From: Pseudomonadota bacterium
GTDB lineage: Bacteria > Pseudomonadota > Alphaproteobacteria > Micavibrionales > Micavibrionaceae
Direction of reading: 5' to 3'
Assembly (NCBI GenBank): GCA_016198545.1
Contig: JACQIJ010000211.1
Span: forward strand, 1-12,660
Length of the DNA: 12,660 bases
Shown: one piece after another, positions 1 through 6,734 of the stretch
Layout of the letters: each line of letters opens with the position of its first letter
How positions within the stretch are numbered: position 1 is the stretch's first letter
The notes under the pieces: model-generated
Seen by the model: the letters and a program-made list of their open reading frames with translations, nothing else
Database searches by the model: none
What the model was told of the DNA's origin: nothing
Program-made: the position numbers and the translations under genes

Positions 1-173
1 ACGACGATGAAGACGAAGATCTTGATACGCCTGATCCGGACCTCGAAATCGAAGACGACGAAGACCTGGGCGATCTGGATGAGATGGAGGAAGATGAAGA
101 CAAAGAAGAATCTTCCGATAAAGACGAAGATTCGAAAAAAGGGAAGACCGCGAAGAAAAAGAAAAAGGGATAG
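1..173 (+). CDS. C-terminal tail of an acidic, lysine-ending protein (partial)
   Basis: Only the last 56 codons are present, read from base 3 and ending at TAG 171-173. The tail is dominated by Asp and Glu (for example DLEIEDDEDLGDLDEMEEDE), then switches to a basic end (KKGKTAKKKKKG). Such a low-complexity acidic tail is typical of the small alphaproteobacterial FYDLN_acid (TIGR02300) proteins, which have an N-terminal zinc-ribbon-like part. That part lies outside the window, so the assignment is a guess from composition. A sigma factor or another acidic-tailed protein is possible. The other open frame here, a basic 76-residue reading starting at 7, is judged a shadow because it runs through the terminator that follows. 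Confidence 0.6.
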   Translation, partial: DDEDEDLDTPDPDLEIEDDEDLGDLDEMEEDEDKEESSDKDEDSKKGKTAKKKKKG

Positions 174-194
174 GCCCGTCCAAATTCATAAAAC

Positions 195-222
195 AAAAAG
201 GCCACGATATGCGGCCTTTTTT
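195..222 (+). terminator. Rho-independent terminator after the acidic-tail gene
   Basis: The arms AAAAAGGCC (195-203) and GGCCTTTTT (213-221) form a 9-bp stem around a 9-nt loop, and the right arm runs into a T tract. It lies 21 nt after the stop of the upstream reading frame and closes that transcription unit. Confidence 0.85.
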
Positions 223-264
223 ACTATAATCACTTGAACTAAGAATTCGACGTTTTACAGCCAT

Positions 265-295
265 CATCGCGAGTCGCTGAAAGCGGATCGCGATG
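265..295. repeat. Strong hairpin between convergent genes
   Basis: CATCGCGA/TCGCGATG-like outer arms (265-272 with 288-295) enclose an inner CGCT-GAA-AGCG stem (275-285). The whole makes a nearly continuous stem with one G/A mismatch and one T/G wobble. It lies 42 nt beyond the stop of the minus-strand acetyltransferase gene. It may end that transcript, although neither side has a T run. A REP-like dispersed palindrome is the alternative. Confidence 0.5.
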
Positions 296-337
296 GCAGA
301 ATTAATTCAAGCGACTATAAATACCTTTCCCGCTTGC

Positions 338-910
338 CTATATCTTCGGCGCGGGAATGTGCGGATCGATAACCTTGACGTAATAACGGCCGGCGATAAT
401 TTTGCCATCAACGCGCGCGTAGCAGGGATTCATGCCAAACTGCGTATATCCCAAAGTTTCATAAAGCTGGATCGCTGCCTCCATCGTTTCCCGGACATCG
501 AGATTGATGACGGAAAAACCATCCGCGACCGCCTGTTTCTCCGCAGCCTCCACCAGCATGCGCGCAAGCCCATGCCCGCGCGCCCACGGCGCGATAAAAT
601 GCGTCGTCATATGAACTGAAAAACTCTGCGCCTCGTTGTTTTTGGGCGGATGTATAAGCTGAACGCTGCCGCAGATAACGCCATCCAGGCGCGCGACGAA
701 CAAATGGCGCGCGGGCATGGTGACAACGCCCTGCCAGTAACGCTCCATGATATCGCGCGCAGGCAGCTTTACCCACCCGAACCCGCCTCCCGCCTTGATG
801 GCGGCATCGGCGGCATCGCATAAATCCTGCAGGTCGCCCGGCTGAAGATCCGTTATGCGCTCTACCCTCGTGTCCGGTTTGACCGGTTTAAGTTTTGCTT
901 GGTCGATCAT
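338..910 (-). CDS. GNAT-family N-acetyltransferase
   Basis: This 190-residue protein has the Gcn5-related N-acetyltransferase fold, which moves an acetyl group from acetyl-CoA to an amine. Motif A is seen at about residues 96-130, with the acetyl-CoA pyrophosphate-binding signature R111-G-H-G114-L-A116. Motif B follows at about 137-156, with LDVRETMEAAIQLYETLGY, the usual 'A..LYe.lGF' end of the fold. The N-terminal 50 residues precede the fold. Length fits a single-domain GNAT. The substrate cannot be read from the sequence; small molecule, antibiotic or protein N-terminus are all open. The ATG start at 910 has only a weak ribosome site. The gene stands alone, convergent with the upstream acidic-tail gene and divergent from the protease lipoprotein. 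Confidence 0.85.
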   Translation of the reverse strand: MIDQAKLKPVKPDTRVERITDLQPGDLQDLCDAADAAIKAGGGFGWVKLPARDIMERYWQGVVTMPARHLFVARLDGVICGSVQLIHPPKNNEAQSFSVHMTTHFIAPWARGHGLARMLVEAAEKQAVADGFSVINLDVRETMEAAIQLYETLGYTQFGMNPCYARVDGKIIAGRYYVKVIDPHIPAPKI

Positions 911-942
911 CTCTATACCCTGCGAAAAAATAGCCCCTGTCT

Positions 943-948
943 ATTATA
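943..948 (-). promoter_or_regulatory. Possible -10 box for the GNAT gene
   Basis: The minus strand reads TATAAT at 948-943, about 33 nt before the GNAT start codon. The -35 position (966-971, TCTTCA) is poor. The sequence is nearly palindromic, so the plus strand also reads TATAAT at 945-950, and direction is uncertain. Confidence 0.3.
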
Positions 949-1053
949 ATTCAACCATAAAATTATGAAGAAAGAGAGAATTATACCTACTGTATGCTTG
1001 TGCGCTGCCGCAATCTGGTGTGAAATGGCGGAAGGAACGATCCAGATACCGAT

Positions 1054-2463
1054 ATGAAATCCGTATTTTCAATCTTTTTGTTGTTGCTTTGCAGCATCGC
1101 GCTGCTCTCATGCGCAAGCGGGTTGCATGTGGAAAAAACGCCGCTGACCGAAATAAATGAAAATCCGCCGGAGGCCCGTCCCTCCCCGGTCGGATTCAAC
1201 GAAATCCGTTTTGCCGTCCCTACAGGCACGCCTGTCATGTCGCAAAGCCCGAAAGGATTTCTCGGTCTTTTTCTCTGCGACCTCCCCTATGGCGTAATAG
1301 AGCAGGGCGTATCGGGCCGCAGCTTCCCCAATGATGAATACCGCCGCATATTCTTCGAAACGCTCGTGGGCCAGGGCTATGATGTGGCGGGCGACCCGGG
1401 ACGCATGTTCGATGAAGAAGAAGACATGATGCGCGCCGTCTATGCCGTCGGCGCGCGCGTCATGGACATCAAGTCTGATACCTGCCGCCGGAGCAATGCG
1501 TGGGGCGCTTTTCGCGGCGTGCATGGGGAAGCCTCGGTGACGATTGAATGGACGATCTATGACATGCTGAACCGCCGCAATATCCTCAAAAAGGAAACAA
1601 AAGGATACGGGCAGCTGCAAAACGCCAATTACGAGGGCGCACAGCTTTTACTGCAGGAAGCCTTCGCGGCCGCAGCCCACAATCTGGGCGCAGACAGCGA
1701 GTTTCATGATCTCGTATTCTTCGGAACGCCGCCTCAAAACATTCCCGGCACATTCGATGATCCCGAAGAAGATGCGCCTATAAAATTCGAACCGCGCGAA
1801 AACGTGGAAATCGCGAATCAGCCGCTGTCATCCGTCCCCGCTGCGGGGCGTCTTGAGGATATCGTTAAATCCACCGTTCTGATACAGACATCAAGCGGGC
1901 ATGGATCCGGCTTTTTCATCACGAAACAGGGACATATCATTACAAACGCGCATGTCGTGGGGCATGCCGCGCAGGTACGCGTCGTTACGTCCGGAAAGGA
2001 AGAGAAGCTGGTCGCCGGCGTATTGTGGCGCGATGCCCGGCGCGATGTTGCGTTACTAAAGCTTCAGCATATGCCTGACGATTTGAAAATCGTAACATTG
2101 CCGGTACGAACCAACCTACCTGCCGTAGGGGATGAGGTCTACGCTATCGGCTCTCCGCGATTAGCGCAGCTGCAGGATACGGTTACCAAGGGAATAGTCA
2201 GCGCCCTTCGTTTCACGCAGCGCGAAAAGCAATCCTATATACAGGCGGACGTCGATATCTACGGCGGAAATTCCGGCGGGCCGATCATTGATGCGAATGG
2301 AAATATTATCGGGATAACGACGCTCGGATTTTTTATATCAGAAGATGCGCTGGGTGGCCTGAACTGGTTCATTCCTATCGGGGATGCGCTGGAAAAACTG
2401 GATATATCGCCATCGAATAAAAAAACCTCGACCCGCCCGGCGAACATCATCCCTGAAAATTAG
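1054..2463 (+). CDS. Lipoprotein with trypsin/HtrA-like serine protease domain
   Basis: A 469-residue predicted exported serine protease. Residues 1-19 form a lipoprotein signal peptide with lipobox LLSC and acylated Cys20; +2/+3 Ala-Ser suggests outer-membrane sorting. Residues ~45-225 form a region I do not recognise, containing Cys75 and Cys143. Residues ~266-450 are a chymotrypsin-fold S1C-type domain with a complete triad: His300 (TNAHVV), Asp331 (RRDVALLKL) and Ser407 (GGNSGGP). Unlike DegP/DegS there is no PDZ domain; the protein ends about 20 residues after the protease fold. The role is inferred to be envelope protein quality control or processing of a surface partner. The ribosome site is weak: GGAAGGA lies 17-18 nt before the ATG. 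The start is supported by the signal peptide. hslV begins 47 nt downstream on the same strand, so cotranscription is possible. Confidence 0.88.
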   Translation: MKSVFSIFLLLLCSIALLSCASGLHVEKTPLTEINENPPEARPSPVGFNEIRFAVPTGTPVMSQSPKGFLGLFLCDLPYGVIEQGVSGRSFPNDEYRRIFFETLVGQGYDVAGDPGRMFDEEEDMMRAVYAVGARVMDIKSDTCRRSNAWGAFRGVHGEASVTIEWTIYDMLNRRNILKKETKGYGQLQNANYEGAQLLLQEAFAAAAHNLGADSEFHDLVFFGTPPQNIPGTFDDPEEDAPIKFEPRENVEIANQPLSSVPAAGRLEDIVKSTVLIQTSSGHGSGFFITKQGHIITNAHVVGHAAQVRVVTSGKEEKLVAGVLWRDARRDVALLKLQHMPDDLKIVTLPVRTNLPAVGDEVYAIGSPRLAQLQDTVTKGIVSALRFTQREKQSYIQADVDIYGGNSGGPIIDANGNIIGITTLGFFISEDALGGLNWFIPIGDALEKLDISPSNKKTSTRPANIIPEN

Positions 2464-2510
2464 GAAATCTTGTTCTTGACAACCGGTCTTGAAATCTGGC
2501 TTCTAAATCT

Positions 2511-3053
2511 ATGAAAAAGCAAATATGGCGATCGACGACGATACTGGCGATACGCAAGGATGATGTCGTGGTTCTGGCCGGGGACGGGCAGGTCTCGCTC
2601 GGCCCCACGGTGATGAAATCCAATGCCCGCAAGGTACGGCGCATCGGCAAGGACAACAATATTCTCATCGGCTTCGCGGGTGCGACTGCGGACGCCTTTA
2701 CGCTGATGGAGAGGCTGGAAGCGAAGCTGGAAGCCCATCCGGGGCAGCTGATGCGCGCCTGCGTCGAGCTGGCCAAGGACTGGCGCACCGACAAATACCT
2801 GCGGCGGCTGGAAGCGATGATGGCCGTATGCGATAAAGAAAACTCCCTGATCCTTTCGGGAACGGGCGACGTGGTGGAGCCGGAAGACGGCATCATCGGC
2901 ATCGGATCCGGCGGCAACTATGCCCTCGCCGCCGCGCGCGCACTGATAGACCGCAATGACATGGACGCCGAAGCCATCGCTCGCAAATCAATGAAAGTTG
3001 CGGCAGATATTTGCGTTTATACGAATGAGAACGTGGTTATTGAGAAATTGTAG
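2511..3053 (+). CDS. hslV: HslV, peptidase subunit of the HslVU protease
   Basis: A 180-residue N-terminal-nucleophile threonine peptidase that forms the dodecameric core of the cytoplasmic HslVU (ClpYQ) ATP-dependent protease. After an 8-residue propeptide (MKKQIWRS), the catalytic Thr is Thr9. The family's mature Asp17 and Lys33 fall exactly on Asp25 (AGDGQ) and Lys41 (NARKVRR). GFAGATADAFTL, ELAKDWRTDKYLR and the GSGGNYALAAARAL stretch are diagnostic. The ATG is the only usable start, because an in-frame TGA lies 19 nt upstream. It has no Shine-Dalgarno sequence. A perfect TTGACA lies at 2476-2481, but the best -10 (TCTAAA, 2502-2507) is 20 bp away and would give an almost leaderless mRNA. 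hslU, usually adjacent, is not downstream. The last 17 nt overlap the end of the convergent transporter gene. Confidence 0.97.
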   Translation: MKKQIWRSTTILAIRKDDVVVLAGDGQVSLGPTVMKSNARKVRRIGKDNNILIGFAGATADAFTLMERLEAKLEAHPGQLMRACVELAKDWRTDKYLRRLEAMMAVCDKENSLILSGTGDVVEPEDGIIGIGSGGNYALAAARALIDRNDMDAEAIARKSMKVAADICVYTNENVVIEKL

Positions 3054-4668
3054 CCGCTTTCAACGCATCCATTCGCCGTATAAAGTGATTTTCTTCCGGA
3101 ACGGCCTTCAGTACGGCGTGCCCCCTCATCGCTTCATAAACAGGATTGCCTGTGCCGCTGATGAAAATGCGGCACCCTTGCGCAGTCAGCGCATCAATCA
3201 TGTCGGCCATCGCCATCATGATGCTGATATCCATCATCCGCGTATCGGTCAGATCGATAACCACGCGATCATAACCGCTGTAAGCCGCCTGCATCCGCGT
3301 TGCCAGATCGCGCGCGGTACCGAAGCTCAAAGGCCCGGTAAAACGCAGCAGCAATAATTTCCCGCCCGCCTGTTCGATGATGGATTCTTCTTCCAGGCTT
3401 AATCTGTGGCGTACGCCGCTTTTGCCGCCCGCGGCGATAAAATGAACATCTTCAATCTGGTGCGTGGCAAGCTGGCGTGCCGTCAGCAGACTCTGGATGA
3501 TGACTCCGATGGCGACCGCCATAATCAGATCCACAAATACCGTCAAAATCATGACCGTCAGCATCACGATTTCCGCCTGCCGGTCGGCGCCTTTCAGAAA
3601 ACCGGCGCGCCACAGGCGTTTTAAAAACCCCCAGTCGATGATGTCCCATCCGATCTTGATAAGAATTCCGGCCAGCAAGGCTTTCGGAATATCCTCGACC
3701 AGAAAACCCAGCCCTATCATGCAGGCCAGCAGAACAGCCGCATGCGTCGCCCCGGACAAGCCCGTCCGGCCGCCCGCGCGGATATTGACGACAGTGCGCA
3801 TCGTTGCGCCCGCCCCCGGCAAACCGCCGATCAGACCGGACACAAAATTCCCAATTCCCTGCCCGACCAGTTCACGGTCGGAGTTATGCTGCGTACGGGT
3901 GAAATTGTCGGCGACAAGCGAGGTCAGCAGACTGTCCACAGAACCCAGCAGCGCCAGCATGACCGCCGCCGATATCATCTCGGGCAACGCCGTCATGGTA
4001 AAAACGGGCATGCGCGGAACGGGGAACCCCTGCGGCACATCGCCCAGAACGGGTGCCCCGTTCAGGATAAGAGCGGCCAGTATCGTTCCCGCCAGCAGCG
4101 CAGCCAGCGGCGGCGGTACAATGCGGCGAAGCCTTTTCGGCCAGAGAATCATGAAGAAGAATGCTATCAGACCAAGAATCAGCGCCGCCCAGACGGGCGT
4201 GGAAACCTGTTCGGGCAAAGCCGCCAGCGCATGAATGATATGGCCATCATTGGCATGCCCCAGAAGCGGCCCGATCTGCAATATCATGATGATAATTCCA
4301 ATCCCGCTCATAAAACCGGAAATGACAGGATAGGGCATGTAAATGATATAGCGACCGAAACCGCACATTCCGAACAGAATCTGAAACAGACCGCCCATGG
4401 AGACGACCGCAAACGCCATCGCAGGATCGTGCTGGTACTGCGCAACAATCGCCGTCATTACAACCGTCATCGGACCGGTCGGGCCAGATACCTGCGCCGG
4501 CGTGCCGCCGAACAGAGCGGCGAAAAAACCAACGGCAATGGCGCCATACAGCCCCGCCACAGGCCCTGCGCCCGACGCAACGCCAAATGCCAGCGCGAGC
4601 GGCAAAGCAACCACGGCGGCCGTAACGCCGCCGAACAGGTCACCGCGAAGATTGGAAAAAAGATTCAT
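3037..4668 (-). CDS. SulP-family anion transporter with STAS domain (BicA-like)
   Basis: A 543-residue inner-membrane anion transporter of the SulP/SLC26 family. The membrane domain (about 8-400) has the SulP start (RGDLFGGVTAAVVALPLALAFGVASGAG), the GPTGPMTVVMTA substrate-site helix (62-73), and YPVISGFMSGIGI. The segment SVDSLLTSLVAD, with Asp245/Thr249, and GAGAT (285-289) match, from memory, the sodium-binding positions of cyanobacterial BicA, a Na+/bicarbonate symporter. Residues about 435-535 are a C-terminal STAS domain. The STAS position that is phosphorylated in anti-sigma-factor antagonists is Ile here (MMDIS). Bicarbonate is therefore a reasonable substrate guess; sulfate is the main alternative. 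An AAGGA ribosome site lies 10 nt before the ATG. The 3' end overlaps hslV tail-to-tail by 17 bp, leaving no room for an intergenic terminator. Confidence 0.93.
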   Translation of the reverse strand: MNLFSNLRGDLFGGVTAAVVALPLALAFGVASGAGPVAGLYGAIAVGFFAALFGGTPAQVSGPTGPMTVVMTAIVAQYQHDPAMAFAVVSMGGLFQILFGMCGFGRYIIYMPYPVISGFMSGIGIIIMILQIGPLLGHANDGHIIHALAALPEQVSTPVWAALILGLIAFFFMILWPKRLRRIVPPPLAALLAGTILAALILNGAPVLGDVPQGFPVPRMPVFTMTALPEMISAAVMLALLGSVDSLLTSLVADNFTRTQHNSDRELVGQGIGNFVSGLIGGLPGAGATMRTVVNIRAGGRTGLSGATHAAVLLACMIGLGFLVEDIPKALLAGILIKIGWDIIDWGFLKRLWRAGFLKGADRQAEIVMLTVMILTVFVDLIMAVAIGVIIQSLLTARQLATHQIEDVHFIAAGGKSGVRHRLSLEEESIIEQAGGKLLLLRFTGPLSFGTARDLATRMQAAYSGYDRVVIDLTDTRMMDISIMMAMADMIDALTAQGCRIFISGTGNPVYEAMRGHAVLKAVPEENHFIRRMDALKAATISQ

Positions 4669-4692
4669 TTGAGATTATCCTTGCTCATACAG

Positions 4693-4721
4693 ACTATACT
4701 ACTTGGAAAAACAGGTTTCAA
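4693..4721 (-). promoter_or_regulatory. Sigma-70-type promoter of the SulP gene
   Basis: On the minus strand, TTGAAA (4721-4716) and TATAGT (4698-4693) are 17 bp apart, each one base off consensus. The predicted start is near 4686, about 18 nt before the start codon. On the plus strand TATACT (4695-4700) could be the -10 of the divergent small membrane protein gene, with TTGAGA at 4669-4674 as a badly spaced -35. Confidence 0.6.
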
Positions 4722-4732
4722 AGAAGATGTAT

Positions 4733-5014
4733 ATGAAAAAAAGATGGGTCGTATTCTGGGTTGTAATCTATTTTTTCTGGCTTATGTTCACGGCTTATGC
4801 ATTCAAGATGGACCGGTTCGTCCAAGCCTATCAGGATCAATTATATTACGAGAATATGATTCAGGACGGCGTGCGCTCCGACTATATCCGCCAGTCCTAT
4901 ATGAGGGCTTCCAAACGGGCTCAGGAAACAGGAAAATATCCCGTCCTTTTCCTTAGCATCGGCATTATAGCGCCGTGGCTTCTCGTTATGCTTGTACGAA
5001 AATTCAGAACCTGA
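4733..5014 (+). CDS. Small two-helix membrane protein, function unknown
   Basis: I do not recognise this protein. From the ATG at 4733 it is 93 residues: a basic start (MKKR), a first transmembrane segment (WVVFWVVIYFFWLMFTAYAF), a polar middle of about 45 residues (VQAYQDQLYYENMIQDGVRS, then YIRQSYMRASKRAQ), a second transmembrane segment (VLFLSIGIIAPWLLVMLV) and a basic tail. A TTG at 4703 or ATG at 4727 would also open the frame. I chose 4733 because AAAGAAG lies at a workable distance before it and the two basic residues then abut the first helix. It is divergent from the SulP gene and followed about 90 nt later by a hairpin with a T run, so it is probably monocistronic. Topology is inferred from hydrophobicity only. 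Confidence 0.7.
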   Translation: MKKRWVVFWVVIYFFWLMFTAYAFKMDRFVQAYQDQLYYENMIQDGVRSDYIRQSYMRASKRAQETGKYPVLFLSIGIIAPWLLVMLVRKFRT

Positions 5015-5106
5015 GGAAAATCCTTACATGGGATTTGGGGGGAATTCTCTCAGGCTGATGCCGGCCCTGGACTAGCTGGCGGCGTTCCGGTTGTTGCAGC
5101 GCGAAA

Positions 5107-5135
5107 TGCGTTTCAAATGAAATGCGCTATTTTTT
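5107..5135 (+). terminator. Probable terminator of the small membrane protein gene
   Basis: The arms GCGTTTC (5108-5114) and GAAATGC (5119-5125) pair with one G-T wobble around an AAAT loop. Six T residues follow at 5130-5135 after a short gap. It is about 93 nt after the stop at 5014 and before the MFS gene. The rest of 5015-5218 shows no gene. Confidence 0.5.
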
Positions 5136-5218
5136 CCATTATTTTTCTTGGACATTCGGCTAATGTGGAATCTACAAAGAATTGAATCACGGTTCGTAAA
5201 AGGGACGGCTCCACCACT

Positions 5219-6472
5219 ATGAGCAGAAGGCATGCCGGTTTTGTCTTGGCGGAGGTCGATAAAGTCACCCTCCTGACGATTCTTGTCGCCGCACTGGGGT
5301 ATTTCGTCGATATTTTCGATCTGCTGCTGTTCAGCATCGTGCGGGTGCAGAGCCTTAAGGATCTTGGACTTCAAGGAGAACAGTTGCTCTCTTCCGGCAT
5401 CATGCTGCTGAATACGCAGATGGCGGGGCTTCTGATCGGCGGGCTGCTGTGGGGCATGCTGGGCGACCGGTTCGGACGCAAATCCGTTCTGTTCGGATCC
5501 ATTCTTCTTTATTCCGTCGCCAATCTCGCTAACGGCTTTGTGCAGGATATCGGCGCTTACGCCGTTTTGCGTTTTATCGCGGGCATAGGGCTGGCGGGAG
5601 AACTGGGCGCGGGCGTGACGCTTGCCTCCGAACTTCTGCCGCAAAAATGGCGCGGGCTGGGAACGACATTTATTTCTTTCATCGGCATCATGGGCGCGGG
5701 CCTCGCCGTGGCCGTCGCGGAAGTGACGGACTGGCGCACGGCCTATATCGTCGGCGGCGTCATCGGCCTTGCCCTGCTGGCGATGCGCGTGAGCGTACGG
5801 GAATCAGACATGTACCGCAAGGTGCGAGATTTTTCGGAAAAAATACCGCGCGGAAACGTCCTGCTGTTCTTCAGGAAGCCTGAGTTGCTCCGGCGCCTTT
5901 TTCTTGTCATTCTCGTCGGCGGGCCGACATGGGGCATGGTCGGGATGTTCATCACTTTCACGCCGGAATTCGCGAAGGATTTCGGCATGACCGTCCTGCC
6001 GACGGCGGGGCACGCCGTGCTGTTCAGCTATATCGGCATTTCCATCGGCGGCGCGTTTTCTGGCCTGATCAGCCAGCACCTGCAGAGCCGCCGGAAATCC
6101 GTGGCGATATCGTTCCTGTCGTTGATCGCCTTCGTCGTCCTGTACGTGTCCCTGCCCTATGGCGCCTCGACGGAACTGTATTATTTCGCCTGCTTTTTAA
6201 TGGGCCTGTCATGCGGGTACTGGGCGATGTTCGTGCAGATGGGGGCGGAGCAGTTCGGAACCAACATCCGCGCCACGGCGGCGACCAGCATCCCCAACTT
6301 CGTACGGGCCATGACAATCCCGATTACGATGAGCTTTCATGCGCTGATCCCCGTTACCGGAATAACCGGGGCCGGCTTGACGGTCATGGGCGTCCTGATG
6401 GCGCTGGCCTTTTTGTCGCTCCGGCGGCTGAAGGAAACCTTCCACACTGACCTTGATTACGTGGAAACATAA
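5219..6472 (+). CDS. MFS transporter, metabolite:H+ symporter type
   Basis: A 417-residue major facilitator with about 12 hydrophobic segments, located in the inner membrane. Helix 1 carries Asp31 and Asp34 (YFVDIFDLLLFS), like the acidic pair of the aromatic-acid and sialate/lactate symporter groups. The loop 2-3 motif A is GDRFGRK (82-88). The helix 4-5 region LRFIAGIGLAGELGAG and then LLPQKWRG is typical of proton-coupled uptake carriers of organic acids. The substrate cannot be assigned. AAAAGGGA (5198-5205) lies 13 nt before the ATG, slightly far for a ribosome site. A second copy of the loop motif after helix 8 is weak. The gene is followed by tRNA-Ser 84 nt downstream, with no catabolic genes nearby to hint at a substrate. 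Confidence 0.88.
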   Translation: MSRRHAGFVLAEVDKVTLLTILVAALGYFVDIFDLLLFSIVRVQSLKDLGLQGEQLLSSGIMLLNTQMAGLLIGGLLWGMLGDRFGRKSVLFGSILLYSVANLANGFVQDIGAYAVLRFIAGIGLAGELGAGVTLASELLPQKWRGLGTTFISFIGIMGAGLAVAVAEVTDWRTAYIVGGVIGLALLAMRVSVRESDMYRKVRDFSEKIPRGNVLLFFRKPELLRRLFLVILVGGPTWGMVGMFITFTPEFAKDFGMTVLPTAGHAVLFSYIGISIGGAFSGLISQHLQSRRKSVAISFLSLIAFVVLYVSLPYGASTELYYFACFLMGLSCGYWAMFVQMGAEQFGTNIRATAATSIPNFVRAMTIPITMSFHALIPVTGITGAGLTVMGVLMALAFLSLRRLKETFHTDLDYVET

Positions 6473-6510
6473 AGAAAAAACAGCGCCTTGCCAGTTGAAA
6501 TAAAGACTAT

Positions 6511-6539
6511 TTGCTGATATTCCCTTGGTGGTACATAAT
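6511..6539 (+). promoter_or_regulatory. Promoter of the tRNA-Ser gene
   Basis: TTGCTG (6511-6516) and CATAAT (6534-6539) are separated by 17 bp. The predicted start is at about 6546, some 11 nt before the mature tRNA 5' end. Confidence 0.55.
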
Positions 6540-6556
6540 GCCCCCGAACGGGCGCC

Positions 6557-6650
6557 GGTGACGTGGCCGAGAGGCTGAAGGCGGCGGTTTGCTAAACCGT
6601 TATACGCTTGTAAAGGCGTATCGAGGGTTCGAATCCCTCCGTCACCGCCA
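6557..6650 (+). tRNA. tRNA-Ser (anticodon GCT)
   Basis: The acceptor arms GGTGACG and CGTCACC pair over 7 bp, with G discriminator and encoded CCA. The anticodon GCT is at 6591-6593 in the loop TTGCTAA. A long variable arm (TATACGC...GCGTATC region) marks a class II serine tRNA, and the T arm contains GGGTTCGAATCCC. It reads AGC/AGU codons. An inverted repeat CCGGGT/ACCCGG follows at 6657-6676, without a T run. The gene forms the left border of the accessory segment. Confidence 0.97.
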
Positions 6651-6730
6651 TTTAGTCCGGGTTTTGCATCACCCGGAGAATTCAAGCCCGGAAAGCCCCA
6701 CGTTCCGCGCCGTTCTGCCGATAGCATCTG

Positions 6731-6734
6731 CTAG
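6731..6734. repeat. Left target-site duplication CTAG
   Basis: CTAG directly precedes the left end TGTCAGCC of the IS and is repeated at 7833-7836 directly after its right end. Four bp is a size used by IS3-family groups. CTAG is its own reverse complement, so chance or inclusion in the ends is not excluded. Confidence 0.6.

Noticed and set aside
3742..4956. 404-codon plus-strand open frame across the SulP gene
   Set aside because: It is antisense to a clear transporter, rich in Arg/His/Gln with no domain, and caused by the GC-biased codons of the real gene.
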